A stretch of DNA of 64,000 nt from Reyranella sp. (lineage in GTDB: Bacteria > Pseudomonadota > Alphaproteobacteria > Reyranellales > Reyranellaceae), in the NCBI GenBank assembly GCA_019750135.1, contig JAIEOV010000003.1, positions 1 to 64,000 of the forward strand, given 5' to 3'. Under the pieces are notes generated by a model that ran no database searches, was not told the DNA's origin, and saw nothing but the letters and a program-made list of their open reading frames with translations. Below are positions 1-8,358 of the stretch, one piece after another; position 1 is the first letter of the stretch, and each line of letters opens with the position of its first letter. The translations under genes and the position numbers were made by a program.

Positions 1-977
1 TCGGCGACCACATCCTTGCGAGTCTTGGGCGCCCCGAGCTGCTTGTTGTCGACCAGCAGCTTCGACCAGGTGTCGATAGTGCGCGGCGTGATCTCGGGGC
101 CGAAGGTCGGCAGCAGGCCCTGGACCATCTTCTTGAAGGCTGGTTCGGGGAGATCGGGCACCTTCACGTACTTCTGCATCAGGGCCACGACCTGGTCGAG
201 ATTCTCGGGCTTGCTGAACCAGCAGTAGGATTCCTCGAGCGCCTTGCCGAAGCGCGCCACGAGCTCGGGCCGGTCCTTGATCGTCGAGGTGGAAGCCCAC
301 CAGCCATTGTAGCCGAGATCGTGGAAGACCTTCGGGCCCTGGTTCTTCGCCAGGTCGACGACGACGGTGCCTTCGTCGTTGGCCGCGGCAATCGAAGGCA
401 GCGGCTCGATACTGAGATAGGTGTCGACGGTGCCGCGCTGCAGCGCCGGCCGCGCAGTGTTGGGCAGCCCGACGGCGAGGAAGGTGACGTCGCTCGCCTT
501 GTAACCCGCGTCGGTCAGGATGGTCTGGGCCATGAAATGCACCGACACGCCGAGCGCCAGCACGCCCCAGTTCTTGCCCAGGAGGTCCTTGATGACGGCG
601 GGGTAGCCCTTGGACAGGTCGGGCAGCGGCACGCCCTTGCGCACCAGAAGGGCAAACGGAACCTTCACCGTCGAGCCCGCCACGGCGCGCACGGGCAGGC
701 CCTTGTCGACGGCCAGGATCAGATTGTCCCAGGAGTTGTTGACGAAGGTCACGCTGCCGCTGGCCACGGCCGAGGTCATGGCGGGGCCGCTCGCGACCGG
801 GACCAGATCGACGTTCAAGCCGTTCTTCTCGAAGAACTTCTGCTCGCTCGCCACCAGGACGGGCATGGAGATCAGCGCGCCGGGATAGTAGCCGACGCTC
901 GCCTTTTCCTGCGCCTCCGCGGCCACCGGCACAATCAGGCCGAGAGCGACCAGTCCCGCAATGAGTCGATTTCGCAT
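1..977 (-). CDS. NitT/TauT-type ABC transporter substrate-binding protein (3' end cut by window)
   Basis: The reading frame begins at an ATG (complement 975-977) behind a GGGAGGGAC ribosome-binding site and runs off the left edge, so the C-terminus is missing. It starts with a Sec-type signal peptide ending near VAAEAQ. The body resembles NMT1/THI5/SsuA-like periplasmic binding proteins: an early GYYPGA segment, SGPAMTSAVASG, LGVSVHFMAQ and an LPNTARPALQRG stretch. The family captures small organic solutes such as sulfonates, nitrate or pyrimidine precursors; the ligand cannot be read here. The gene lies 17 bp after a CoA-transferase gene and is probably the third gene of that operon. Its permease and ATPase may lie beyond the window. 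Confidence 0.85.
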   Translation of the reverse strand, partial: MRNRLIAGLVALGLIVPVAAEAQEKASVGYYPGALISMPVLVASEQKFFEKNGLNVDLVPVASGPAMTSAVASGSVTFVNNSWDNLILAVDKGLPVRAVAGSTVKVPFALLVRKGVPLPDLSKGYPAVIKDLLGKNWGVLALGVSVHFMAQTILTDAGYKASDVTFLAVGLPNTARPALQRGTVDTYLSIEPLPSIAAANDEGTVVVDLAKNQGPKVFHDLGYNGWWASTSTIKDRPELVARFGKALEESYCWFSKPENLDQVVALMQKYVKVPDLPEPAFKKMVQGLLPTFGPEITPRTIDTWSKLLVDNKQLGAPKTRKDVVA

Positions 978-994
978 GTCGTCCCTCCCTTTGC

Positions 995-2200
995 TCACCA
1001 CACCCCGTCGTCGCGCAGGGCCCGGCGCTGCGATTCGTCGTAGCCCAGTTCCGCGAGGACACTTTCGTTGTCGGCCGCCAGCAACGGCGGCGCCCGCTCG
1101 GGCGCGACCCTGCGGCCGTTGAGCTTGAAGCCCGCCGTCGACAGCGCAGCATCGCGGCCCTGCTGCGGCAGCTCGAGACGGCGGAACAGGTCGCGCGCAG
1201 CGACCTGGCCCTCCTCCAGCAGCTCGGGCACCGACCGCACCGCGCCGCACGGCACGCCGGCCGCGGCCAGCAGGCCCTCCCATTCGATCGCCGGCTGCCC
1301 GCTGAGGCGGGTCGCTATGACAGCGCGCAACGCTTCCTGGTTCTGCTTGCGGACGACGGGTTCGCGAAAGCGCGGATCGGTCAGGAGCTCGGGCACTCCC
1401 AACACGCGGCACAGCGCGGCATGCTGCGCCTCGGTATTGGCGACGACGGCAAGCGGCGACGTCCTGGTCGGGAACATGCCCGATGACGGCGAACCGCTCG
1501 CCGCGGCATTGCCGATCGGCGCGGCCGGTATGCCGCCGTTGACGTGGCCGGACACGATCGAGCTCATGCCGGCGACGGCACAATCGAGCATGCCAACGTC
1601 GACATGCTGCGCTTCGCCGGTGCGGTCCCGCTCGCGCAGTGCGGCGACGACGGCAAGGGCGGCCGACAGGCCGGTCAGGTAGTCGACCAGGGGCGGCCCG
1701 GTGCGGCTCGGCGCTGTTTCCGGCGTGCCGGTGACCGACATGATGCCCGATACCGCCTGGATGATGTGATCGTAGGCCGGACGCGGCGCCATCGGCCCGT
1801 CCTGCCCGAAGCCCGAGATCGAGCAGTAGACGATGCGCGGGTTGACGGCCTTGATGTCGTCGAAGCTCACGCCCAGCCGCTTCGCCGTACCGGGGCGCCA
1901 GTTCTCGATCATGATGTCGACGCCGGCCGCGATCTCGCGCGCGATCTTCACACCGCGCGCGTCCTTCAGGTTCAGCGCCACCGAGCGCTTGCCGGCGTTG
2001 CACGACAGGAAGGCGCTGCCGAGGCCTGCGGCGGCGAGCGCTGCGTCGCCACCTTGAGTGCGCATCCAGTCGCCGTGCGACGGACGCTCGATCTTGATCG
2101 TCTCGGCACCCAGCAAGGTCAGCATGTAGGAGCAGTAGGGCCCGGCGATGATGCTGGCGAATTCCAGCACGCGCACGCCCTGCAACGGCAGGCGACTCAT
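995..2200 (-). CDS. Family III CoA-transferase (CaiB/BaiF type)
   Basis: A 401-residue protein of the formyl-CoA/carnitine CoA-transferase family, which moves CoA between carboxylic acids. The N-terminal GVRVLEFASIIAGPYCSYML and GAETIKIERPSHGDWMR segments, and the later NPRIVYCSISGFGQDGP, are typical; the D of the catalytic loop is seen in VDVGMLDCAV. The start at 2200 overlaps the stop of the SMP-30 gene by 4 bp (ATGA) and has GGAG upstream. An in-frame extension to 2758 runs antisense-like through the neighbour and is rejected. The substrate is unknown; the operon (lactonase, CoA-transferase, solute-binding protein) suggests uptake and breakdown of an organic acid. Confidence 0.9.
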   Translation of the reverse strand: MSRLPLQGVRVLEFASIIAGPYCSYMLTLLGAETIKIERPSHGDWMRTQGGDAALAAAGLGSAFLSCNAGKRSVALNLKDARGVKIAREIAAGVDIMIENWRPGTAKRLGVSFDDIKAVNPRIVYCSISGFGQDGPMAPRPAYDHIIQAVSGIMSVTGTPETAPSRTGPPLVDYLTGLSAALAVVAALRERDRTGEAQHVDVGMLDCAVAGMSSIVSGHVNGGIPAAPIGNAAASGSPSSGMFPTRTSPLAVVANTEAQHAALCRVLGVPELLTDPRFREPVVRKQNQEALRAVIATRLSGQPAIEWEGLLAAAGVPCGAVRSVPELLEEGQVAARDLFRRLELPQQGRDAALSTAGFKLNGRRVAPERAPPLLAADNESVLAELGYDESQRRALRDDGVW

Positions 2201-3090
2201 GGCTTGAACTCCGGCTCGGCGATTCCGCGTACGCCGAGGCCCTCGATGGCGAAGAGGTGCCCGGCCAGCGGCTGAGCCCGCTGCGCGGCCTCGTCGAGGA
2301 AGCGGCTGGCCGACGTGACGTAGAGGATGTCGAGATCCGGACCGCCGAAGACACACATGGTGGGATTGGCAACCGGCAGGCGCACGTGGCGCGCCAGCCG
2401 CCCGTCGGGATCGAACTGCGCGACAGCACTGCCGCGGAACAATGCCGCCCAGTAGCAGCCGTCGGCATCGACCGTGGCGCCATCGACGAAGCCAGCGATG
2501 TGATCGGTCGAGATGAACAGCCGCCGATTGGCGAGCGCGCCGGTGGCGAGGTCGAAGTCGTAGCGCCAGACCCGGCGAGTCAGGGTGTCGGCAAGGTACA
2601 TCGTGCGGTCGTCGGGGCTGAAGGCAATCCCGTTGCCGATGGCCAGGCCGTCCTGCATCAAGACGGGATCGCTGCCCGCTAGCCGCCACAAGGCACCGGT
2701 CGGCGAGCGATGGTCGGTGTTGACCGAGGCGCACCAGAATCGGCCGGCGCGATCGCACTTGCCGTCGTTCAGCCGGTTGGTCGCCGGGCGGTCGGCTTCG
2801 ACGGCCGCGATCCGCCGTGCGCTGCCGCGCTCGGGATCGAGATGCCAGAAGCCGCCCTTGATGCCGGCGATCATGCCGCCGGCCGAGTGACGGCCGATCG
2901 AGCCGATGGGCAGGCCGCCGAGTGCGATGCCGAGCTCCATGCAGCGCGTCTCGCCGGTCGCCGGGTCGAGCTCATGGACCTGGCTTCGCCAGGCGTCGAT
3001 CCAATAGAGACGCCGCTTCGCTGAATCCCAATAAGGCGATTCACCGAGATCATTGGCGGCGGAGGACACGCAGGCGATGTCCGGGCGCAT
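2197..3090 (-). CDS. SMP-30/gluconolactonase/LRE family protein
   Basis: A 297-residue six-bladed beta-propeller lactonase-type protein. Family marks include LGESPYWDSAKRRLYWID near the N-terminus, NRLNDGKCDRAGRFW (substrate and metal-binding Asn/Asp) and NGIAFSPDDRTMYLADT. These enzymes hydrolyse sugar lactones or related esters using a divalent metal. The start at 3090 is chosen because it follows AAGGAAGGGG; a longer frame to 3129 would run into the operator palindrome. It is the first gene of a three-gene minus-strand operon, divergent from a MarR regulator. The exact lactone is not known. Confidence 0.88.
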   Translation of the reverse strand: MRPDIACVSSAANDLGESPYWDSAKRRLYWIDAWRSQVHELDPATGETRCMELGIALGGLPIGSIGRHSAGGMIAGIKGGFWHLDPERGSARRIAAVEADRPATNRLNDGKCDRAGRFWCASVNTDHRSPTGALWRLAGSDPVLMQDGLAIGNGIAFSPDDRTMYLADTLTRRVWRYDFDLATGALANRRLFISTDHIAGFVDGATVDADGCYWAALFRGSAVAQFDPDGRLARHVRLPVANPTMCVFGGPDLDILYVTSASRFLDEAAQRAQPLAGHLFAIEGLGVRGIAEPEFKP

Positions 3091-3110
3091 CCCCTTCCTT
3101 TCACTCAAAT

Positions 3111-3128
3111 TGGTAGTGATCACTACCA
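3111..3128. promoter_or_regulatory. Perfect 18-bp palindromic operator, probably for the adjacent MarR protein
   Basis: TGGTAGTGATCACTACCA is a perfect palindrome in the 80-bp gap between the divergent SMP-30 operon and the marR-like gene. MarR-family proteins usually bind such sites between themselves and a divergent target. The position, 20 bp before the SMP-30 start, fits repression of that operon. Binding is inferred. Confidence 0.65.
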
Positions 3129-3170
3129 TATGGCTTGAGCTTTCACAGGGTCAAGTGCTAAGCCCTCGCC

Positions 3171-3629
3171 ATGCGAGAGCCGAAGTCCATCACGGACCTG
3201 CTGACCTATCGCCTGTTGCGCTTGTCGAACACGCTCGGCCTTTACAACAATCGCCGCTACCGGGCGGAGCTGAACGTGACGCTGCCGGAATGGCGCGTGC
3301 TGTCGATCATCGCGCTCCTCGAGACGACCAGCGCGCAGGAGATCAGCCGCTCGATCTCGACCGACAAGGCGTGGGTCGGACTGACGGTGCAAAAGCTCGA
3401 GAAGCGCGGCTTCGTGCGGCGCGTGTCGGACAAGGAAGACAGACGGCGCACGCTGGTCAGCCTCACCCGCCAGGGCAAGGACGTGCACGACGTCATCCTG
3501 GCGAATGCCAAACGGCGGCAGCGGCGCCTCCTGGCTGCCCTCGGTGACGACGCCGAGACGGTGTTCGCGGCCATCGAGCGACTCCAGACCGAGGCCGATC
3601 GCATGCTGGAAGAACTCGACGAATCCTAA
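3171..3629 (+). CDS. MarR family transcriptional regulator
   Basis: A 152-residue winged-helix regulator. The helix-turn-helix lies around [12 protein letters not shown]...[32 protein letters not shown], followed by the wing [16 protein letters not shown] (roughly residues 37-110), which is the classic MarR DNA-binding pattern. It faces the SMP-30/CoA-transferase/binding-protein operon across a perfect palindrome and most likely represses it until an aromatic or organic-acid ligand binds. The start has no strong ribosome-binding site. The downstream PLP enzyme begins 88 bp later and could be co-transcribed. Confidence 0.9.
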   Translation: MREPKSITDLLTYRLLRLSNTLGLYNNRRYRAELNVTLPEWRVLSIIALLETTSAQEISRSISTDKAWVGLTVQKLEKRGFVRRVSDKEDRRRTLVSLTRQGKDVHDVILANAKRRQRRLLAALGDDAETVFAAIERLQTEADRMLEELDES

Positions 3630-3717
3630 GGATCGCCTGCGGCGCCGAAGACAGCCGTGCTTTTGTCACGCTGCCGGGAGACACTGCCAGCCACAACGCC
3701 GCAACAGGAGACCCGCC

Positions 3718-5004
3718 ATGGCTGCGCCGCGCCCCTCCAAGACCCGCATCGGCAACCACGTGCTCCGGCCCGAGACGCTGATGCTGAGCTACGGCTACGA
3801 CCCGATGTTGTCGGAAGGCGCGGTCAAACCGCCGGTCTTCCTGACCTCGACCTTCGTGTTCGGCTCGGCCGAAGAAGGCCGCGACTTCTTCGACTACACC
3901 GCGGGACGCCGGAAGCCGCCCGAAGGCACCGGCGCCGGCCTGGTCTATTCGCGCTTCAACCATCCCAACAGCGAGATCGTCGAGGATCGGCTGGCGGTCT
4001 ACGAGGGCGCGGAATCCTGCGTGCTGTTCTCCTCCGGCATGTCGGCGATCACCACGACGATCCTGGCCTTCGCCCGCCCCGGTGACGTCATCCTGCATTC
4101 CCAGCCGCTCTATGGCGGCACGGAGACCCTGATATCGCGCACCATGGCGGACTTCCGCATCGGCGCCGTTGGTTTCGTCGACGGCGTCAGCGAGCCCGCC
4201 ATCCGCGCCGCCGTGGCCGAGGCGCGCGGCAAGGGACGCATATCGGTCATCATGACCGAGACGCCGGCCAACCCGACCAACACGCTGGTCGATATCAAGC
4301 TTCTGGCCAGGATCGCCGACGAGATCGGCACGGCACAGGGGTTCAGACCGATCGTGGTCTGCGACAACACCCTGCTCGGCCCGGTGTTCCAGCGTCCGCT
4401 CGCCCATGGCGCCGACGTCTCGGTCTACTCGCTCACCAAATATGTCGGGGGCCACTCCGACCTCATCGCCGGCGCCGCACTCGGCTCGAAGACGACGATC
4501 GCGCCGATCAAGGCGCTGCGCGGCAGCGTCGGCACCCAGCTCGATCCGCATTCCTGCTGGATGCTCGGCCGTTCGCTGGAGACGCTGGGACTCCGGATGG
4601 AGCGGGCGAATTCCAACGCCAAGCTGGTCGCCGAATACCTGCGCGACCATCCCAAGGTCGACAAGGTGCACTATCTCGACTTCCTCGAGCAAGGCTCGCC
4701 GGCCCAGGCGGTCTTTGCCCGGCAATGCACGGGCCCGGGCTCGACCTTCTCGTTCGATGTCAAGGGCGGCCGCAAAGAAGCGTTCGCCTTCCTGAACGCG
4801 TTGCAGGTCATCAAGCTCGCGGTCAGCCTGGGCGGCACCGAGTCGTTGGCGAGCCACCCCGCCGCCATGACCCACTCCGGTGTGCCGGCCGAGGTGCGCG
4901 ATCGCATCGGCGTGCTGGATACGACGATCCGCCTGTCGGTCGGAATCGAGCATCCCGACGACCTGATCGCAGACCTGACGCAGGCCCTGGCGGCGATCAC
5001 ATAG
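3718..5004 (+). CDS. Cystathionine gamma-synthase/methionine gamma-lyase family PLP enzyme
   Basis: A 428-residue trans-sulfuration (Cys/Met metabolism) PLP-dependent enzyme. PLP-binding features are [14 protein letters not shown] (phosphate-binding), [15 protein letters not shown] with the ring-stacking Asp, and [13 protein letters not shown] with the Schiff-base Lys. The C-terminal part [18 protein letters not shown] is the usual substrate-carboxylate region. The start at 3718 follows CAGGAG; the upstream extension of the frame overlaps marR and is not used. The family covers cystathionine synthases and lyases, methionine gamma-lyase and homocysteine synthases, so the reaction is unsettled. 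A clear metZ homologue lies at 21170-22378, so this may be catabolic. Confidence 0.88.
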   Translation: MAAPRPSKTRIGNHVLRPETLMLSYGYDPMLSEGAVKPPVFLTSTFVFGSAEEGRDFFDYTAGRRKPPEGTGAGLVYSRFNHPNSEIVEDRLAVYEGAESCVLFSSGMSAITTTILAFARPGDVILHSQPLYGGTETLISRTMADFRIGAVGFVDGVSEPAIRAAVAEARGKGRISVIMTETPANPTNTLVDIKLLARIADEIGTAQGFRPIVVCDNTLLGPVFQRPLAHGADVSVYSLTKYVGGHSDLIAGAALGSKTTIAPIKALRGSVGTQLDPHSCWMLGRSLETLGLRMERANSNAKLVAEYLRDHPKVDKVHYLDFLEQGSPAQAVFARQCTGPGSTFSFDVKGGRKEAFAFLNALQVIKLAVSLGGTESLASHPAAMTHSGVPAEVRDRIGVLDTTIRLSVGIEHPDDLIADLTQALAAIT

Positions 5005-5094
5005 GATTTACGCCTCGACGGCCGGAATAGGCTGGACTGGCACGGTGCATGCAGCACGGATTACGCTCGGGATGACGGGCGCGATGGAGGCTTC

Positions 5095-6609
5095 ATGAGA
5101 CTGACAGTCCGCAATACCGCTTTGACCCTCGCCTTCTGCCTCGCTGCCGGCAGCGCCTTCGCGCAAGGCAGCCTGCGCATCGGCCTGGGCGACGATCCGG
5201 ACGGCCTCGACCCGACGACATCGCGCTTCTACACGACACGCATCGTGTTCGCCGCGTTGTGCGACAAGCTGTTCGACATCGACGACAAAGGCGGGATCGT
5301 GCCCCAGCTGGCGCTGGGCTCCGAGACCTCGGCCGACGGCAAGACGGTCACGATCAAGCTCCGGCCCGGCGTGAAGTTCCACGACGGCGAGCCGGCCGAC
5401 GCGGCCGCCGCCAAGTACAGCCTCGAACGGCACATGAACATGAAGGGCTCGTTCCGCAAGCCCGAGCTCGCCGCCGTCGACACCGTCGAGGTGATCGATC
5501 CCACGACCATCAAGCTCAACCTCAAGCAGCCCTTCTCGCCGCTGCTCGCCCAGCTCACCGACCGCGCCGGCATGCTGGTCTCGCCCAAGGCAGCCGAGGC
5601 CGCCGGCGACAAGTTCGCGCTGAAGCCGGTCTGCGCCGGGCCCTACAAGTTCGTCGAGCGCATTCCGCAGGACAAGATCGTGCTCGAGAAGTTCCCTGAC
5701 TACTGGAACAAGGAGCATGTCTTCGTCGACCGGATCACCTACCTGCCAATCGTCGATTCGACGGTGCGGCTCGCCAACCTGCGCTCGGGCGGCCTCGACC
5801 TGATGGAGCGGCTGCTCGCCACCGACATCAAGACGGTGCGCGACGATCCCAAGCTCAAGCTCAGCAAGGCGGTGTCGCTCGGCTTCTGGGCCCTGCTGGT
5901 CAATGTCGCCAACGGTCCCAAGGCCGACAACCCGCTGGGCAAGGACCCGCGCGTGCGCCAGGCCTTCGAGCTCTCGATCGACCGCGACGCGATCAACCAG
6001 GTGGTGTTCAACGGCGAGTTCGTGCCGGGCAACCAGTGGGTCAACCCGCAGAGCCCGTGGCACATGAAGGAGTTTCCGATCCCCAAGCGCGACATCGCCA
6101 AGGCCAAGGCGCTGCTCAAGGAAGCCGGCATCACCGGCCGCATCCCCGTCGACTACATGGTCGCCAACAATCCGGAGCTCCGCCAGGTCGCCGAGGTGCT
6201 GCAGTCGATGGTCGCCGAAGCCGGCTTCGACCTGAAGATCCGCGTGGTCGAGGCGGCGACCGGCCTGAAGGCGGCCGAGGAAGGCGACTTCCAGCTCTAC
6301 GAGAACACCTGGAGCGGTCGCGTCGATCCCGACGGCAACACCGTGCTGTACCAGACCTGCGGCTCGCCGCTGAACACCGGCCGTTACTGCGACAAGGAGG
6401 TCGACGAGTGGCACAAGGAGGCGCGCGCCTCCAGCGACGTCGCCACGCGCAAGAAGGCCTACGAGAAGATCGCCGGCAAGTTCCTGTCCAGCGGCTGGAT
6501 GATCTACGTCTATCACCCAGCCTACCTGATCGCCCACACCGCGCGGCTGGAAGGCTTCAAGCCCTACCCCGACGGCCTGATTCGCGTCATGGACGTGAAG
6601 CTGAAGTAG
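5095..6609 (+). CDS. ABC transporter substrate-binding protein, family 5 (oligopeptide/nickel type), copy 1
   Basis: A 504-residue secreted binding protein with a signal peptide ending AGSAFAQG, followed by the SBP_bac_5 fold: PQLALGSETSADGKTVTIKL, LRPGVKFHDGEP, VCAGPYKFVERIPQD and DPRVRQAFELSIDRDAI. These proteins capture peptides, nickel chelates, opines or other solutes in the periplasm for an ABC importer. A GGAGG stands 7 nt before the start. No permease or ATPase gene follows; the next gene is a close paralogue. The ligand is unknown. Confidence 0.9.
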   Translation: MRLTVRNTALTLAFCLAAGSAFAQGSLRIGLGDDPDGLDPTTSRFYTTRIVFAALCDKLFDIDDKGGIVPQLALGSETSADGKTVTIKLRPGVKFHDGEPADAAAAKYSLERHMNMKGSFRKPELAAVDTVEVIDPTTIKLNLKQPFSPLLAQLTDRAGMLVSPKAAEAAGDKFALKPVCAGPYKFVERIPQDKIVLEKFPDYWNKEHVFVDRITYLPIVDSTVRLANLRSGGLDLMERLLATDIKTVRDDPKLKLSKAVSLGFWALLVNVANGPKADNPLGKDPRVRQAFELSIDRDAINQVVFNGEFVPGNQWVNPQSPWHMKEFPIPKRDIAKAKALLKEAGITGRIPVDYMVANNPELRQVAEVLQSMVAEAGFDLKIRVVEAATGLKAAEEGDFQLYENTWSGRVDPDGNTVLYQTCGSPLNTGRYCDKEVDEWHKEARASSDVATRKKAYEKIAGKFLSSGWMIYVYHPAYLIAHTARLEGFKPYPDGLIRVMDVKLK

Positions 6610-6657
6610 GAATGACTGAAACAAGGGCGAGTGGCATGGCGTGTGCAACGCGCACCT

Positions 6658-6728
6658 TGTCATCCCGAGCGAAGCGAGGGACCTTTGATCGGCATCGCTA
6701 AAGGTCCCTCGCTTCGCTCGGGATGACA
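6658..6728. repeat. REP-like inverted repeat, copy 1 (perfect 29-nt arms)
   Basis: Left arm 6658-6686 starts TGTCATCCCGAGCGAAGCGA; right arm 6700-6728 is its exact reverse complement; the loop is 13 nt. It lies between the two tandem binding-protein genes and could act as a terminator or mRNA-stabilising hairpin. Copies with the same core occur at 16132-16206 and 30499-30569, and a lone half (CGCTCGGGATGAC) at 5064-5076, so it is a dispersed family rather than a local terminator. Confidence 0.85.
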
Positions 6729-6754
6729 GCGTGTTTTTTGGGGGGGGGAAGTGC

Positions 6755-8269
6755 ATGAGACAGACAGTCCGCGCGATCGCCTTGGCATTCACGTTGTCGC
6801 TGGCCGCCGGCAACAGCTTCGCCCAGGGCCACCTGCGCATCGGGATCGGCGACGATCCTGACGTGCTCGATCCGTCGCTGTCGCGCACCTACACGGCGCG
6901 CATCGTCTTCGCGACGCTGTGCGACAAGCTGTTCGACATCGACGAGAAAGCCAACATCGTCCCGCAGCTCGCGACCGGCCATGAGACCTCGGCCGACGGC
7001 AAGACGGTCACCATCAAGCTGCGCTCCGGTGTGAAGTTCCACGACGGCGAGGTTTTCGACGCCACAGCGGCCAAATACAGTCTCGATCGCCACCTCAACA
7101 TGAAAGGCTCGTTTCGCAAGCCCGAGCTGGCTCAAGTCGACACCGTCGAGGTGGTCGATCCCGCGACGATCAAGCTCAACCTCAAGACGCCGTTCTCGCC
7201 GCTGCTCGCCCAGCTCACCGACCGCGCCGGCATGATGGTGTCGCCCAAGGCGGCTGAAGCGACAGGCGACAAGTTCGGCCTGAAACCGGTCTGCGCCGGC
7301 CCCTACAAGTTCGTCGAGCGCGTGCAGCAGGACCGCATCGTCGTCGAGAGGTTTGCCGACTACTGGAACAAGGACCAGGTCTTCGTCGACAAGATCACCT
7401 ACCTGCCGATCGTCGACGCCACGGTCCGGCTGGCCAACCTGCGGTCGGGCGGCCTCGACATGATGGAGCGCGTGCTCGCCACCGACATCAAGACGGTGCG
7501 CGACGATCCCAGGCTCAAGCTCAGCAAGGCGGTGTCGATCGGCTGGTTCGGCCTGATGGCGAACGTCGCCAACGGACCGAAGGCCGACAATCCGCTGGGC
7601 AAGGATGCCCGCGTGCGGCAGGCCTTCGACCTCTCGATCGATCGCGAGGCGCTGAACCAGGTCGTATTCAACGGCGAGTTCGTGCCGGGCAATCAGTGGG
7701 TCAATCCGCAGAACTTCTATTACCAGTCCAAGTTCCCCGTGCCAAAGCGCGACATCGCCAAGGCCAAGGCGCTGCTCAAGGAGGCCGGCGTCACGGGCCG
7801 TATCCCGATCGACTTCATGGTCAGCAACACGCCCGAGACCCGTGCCGTCGCCGAGGTGGTGCAGTCGATGGCGGCCGAGGCGGGCTTCGACCTGAAGATC
7901 CGCGTCACCGAGGTCGCCACGGCGCTGAAACAGGGCGAGGACGGAGACTTCCAGCTCTACATGAACACCTGGAGCGGCCGCATCGATCCCGACGGCAATT
8001 CGGTGGTTTACCAGATGTGCGGCGCGCCGCAGAACATGGGCAAGTACTGCAGCAAGGAAGTCGACTCCTTCCATCAGCAGGCCCGCGCCGTGACCGACCC
8101 GGCGGCGCGCAAGGCGATCTACGAAAAGCTCACCGAGAAGTTTCTAGCCGACGGCTGGATCTTCTATCTCTATCACCCGCAGTACCTGATCGCCCACACC
8201 ACCAAGCTCGACGGCTTCAAGCCCATGCCCGACGGCCTGCTGCGCGTGACGGGGGTGAAGCTCAAGTAG
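6755..8269 (+). CDS. ABC transporter substrate-binding protein, family 5, copy 2 (tandem paralogue)
   Basis: A 504-residue paralogue of the preceding gene, of equal mature length and, by eye, matching it at roughly four residues in five. It keeps the signal peptide (ending GNSFAQG), the PQLATGHETSADGKTVTIKL block, VCAGPYKFVERVQQD and VRQAFDLSIDREAL. Differences cluster in the middle and C-terminal thirds, for example WSGRIDPDGNSVVYQMCG against WSGRVDPDGNTVLYQTCG. The start at 6755 is chosen over an upstream ATG-less extension; its ribosome-binding region is a run of nine G (6740-6748) followed by AAGTGC. It is likely the product of a tandem duplication with altered ligand preference; no permease is adjacent. 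Confidence 0.9.
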   Translation: MRQTVRAIALAFTLSLAAGNSFAQGHLRIGIGDDPDVLDPSLSRTYTARIVFATLCDKLFDIDEKANIVPQLATGHETSADGKTVTIKLRSGVKFHDGEVFDATAAKYSLDRHLNMKGSFRKPELAQVDTVEVVDPATIKLNLKTPFSPLLAQLTDRAGMMVSPKAAEATGDKFGLKPVCAGPYKFVERVQQDRIVVERFADYWNKDQVFVDKITYLPIVDATVRLANLRSGGLDMMERVLATDIKTVRDDPRLKLSKAVSIGWFGLMANVANGPKADNPLGKDARVRQAFDLSIDREALNQVVFNGEFVPGNQWVNPQNFYYQSKFPVPKRDIAKAKALLKEAGVTGRIPIDFMVSNTPETRAVAEVVQSMAAEAGFDLKIRVTEVATALKQGEDGDFQLYMNTWSGRIDPDGNSVVYQMCGAPQNMGKYCSKEVDSFHQQARAVTDPAARKAIYEKLTEKFLADGWIFYLYHPQYLIAHTTKLDGFKPMPDGLLRVTGVKLK

Positions 8270-8270
8270 C

Positions 8271-8351
8271 GCTGGGGGCGCGCCACTCCAGTGGCGCGTC
8301 TTCGTGGATCACCCAGCCCATGACGCGCCACTGGAGTGGCGCGCCCCCAGC
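8271..8351. terminator. Large perfect inverted repeat between convergent genes
   Basis: Arms of 30 nt (8271-8300 and 8322-8351) are exact reverse complements around a 21-nt spacer. Each arm itself contains the near-palindrome GCGCCACTCCAGTGGCGC, so the element can fold in two ways. It lies between the convergent binding-protein gene and methyltransferase gene and may serve as a bidirectional, U-tract-free terminator or be a palindromic repeat. Confidence 0.6.
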
Positions 8352-8358
8352 AAAGAGA

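Noticed and set aside
5008..6888. A 626-codon minus-strand frame over the first binding-protein gene
   Set aside because: It is the antisense shadow of a clear SBP_bac_5 gene in high-GC DNA and shows no family features; the same applies to the frame at 6698-8074.
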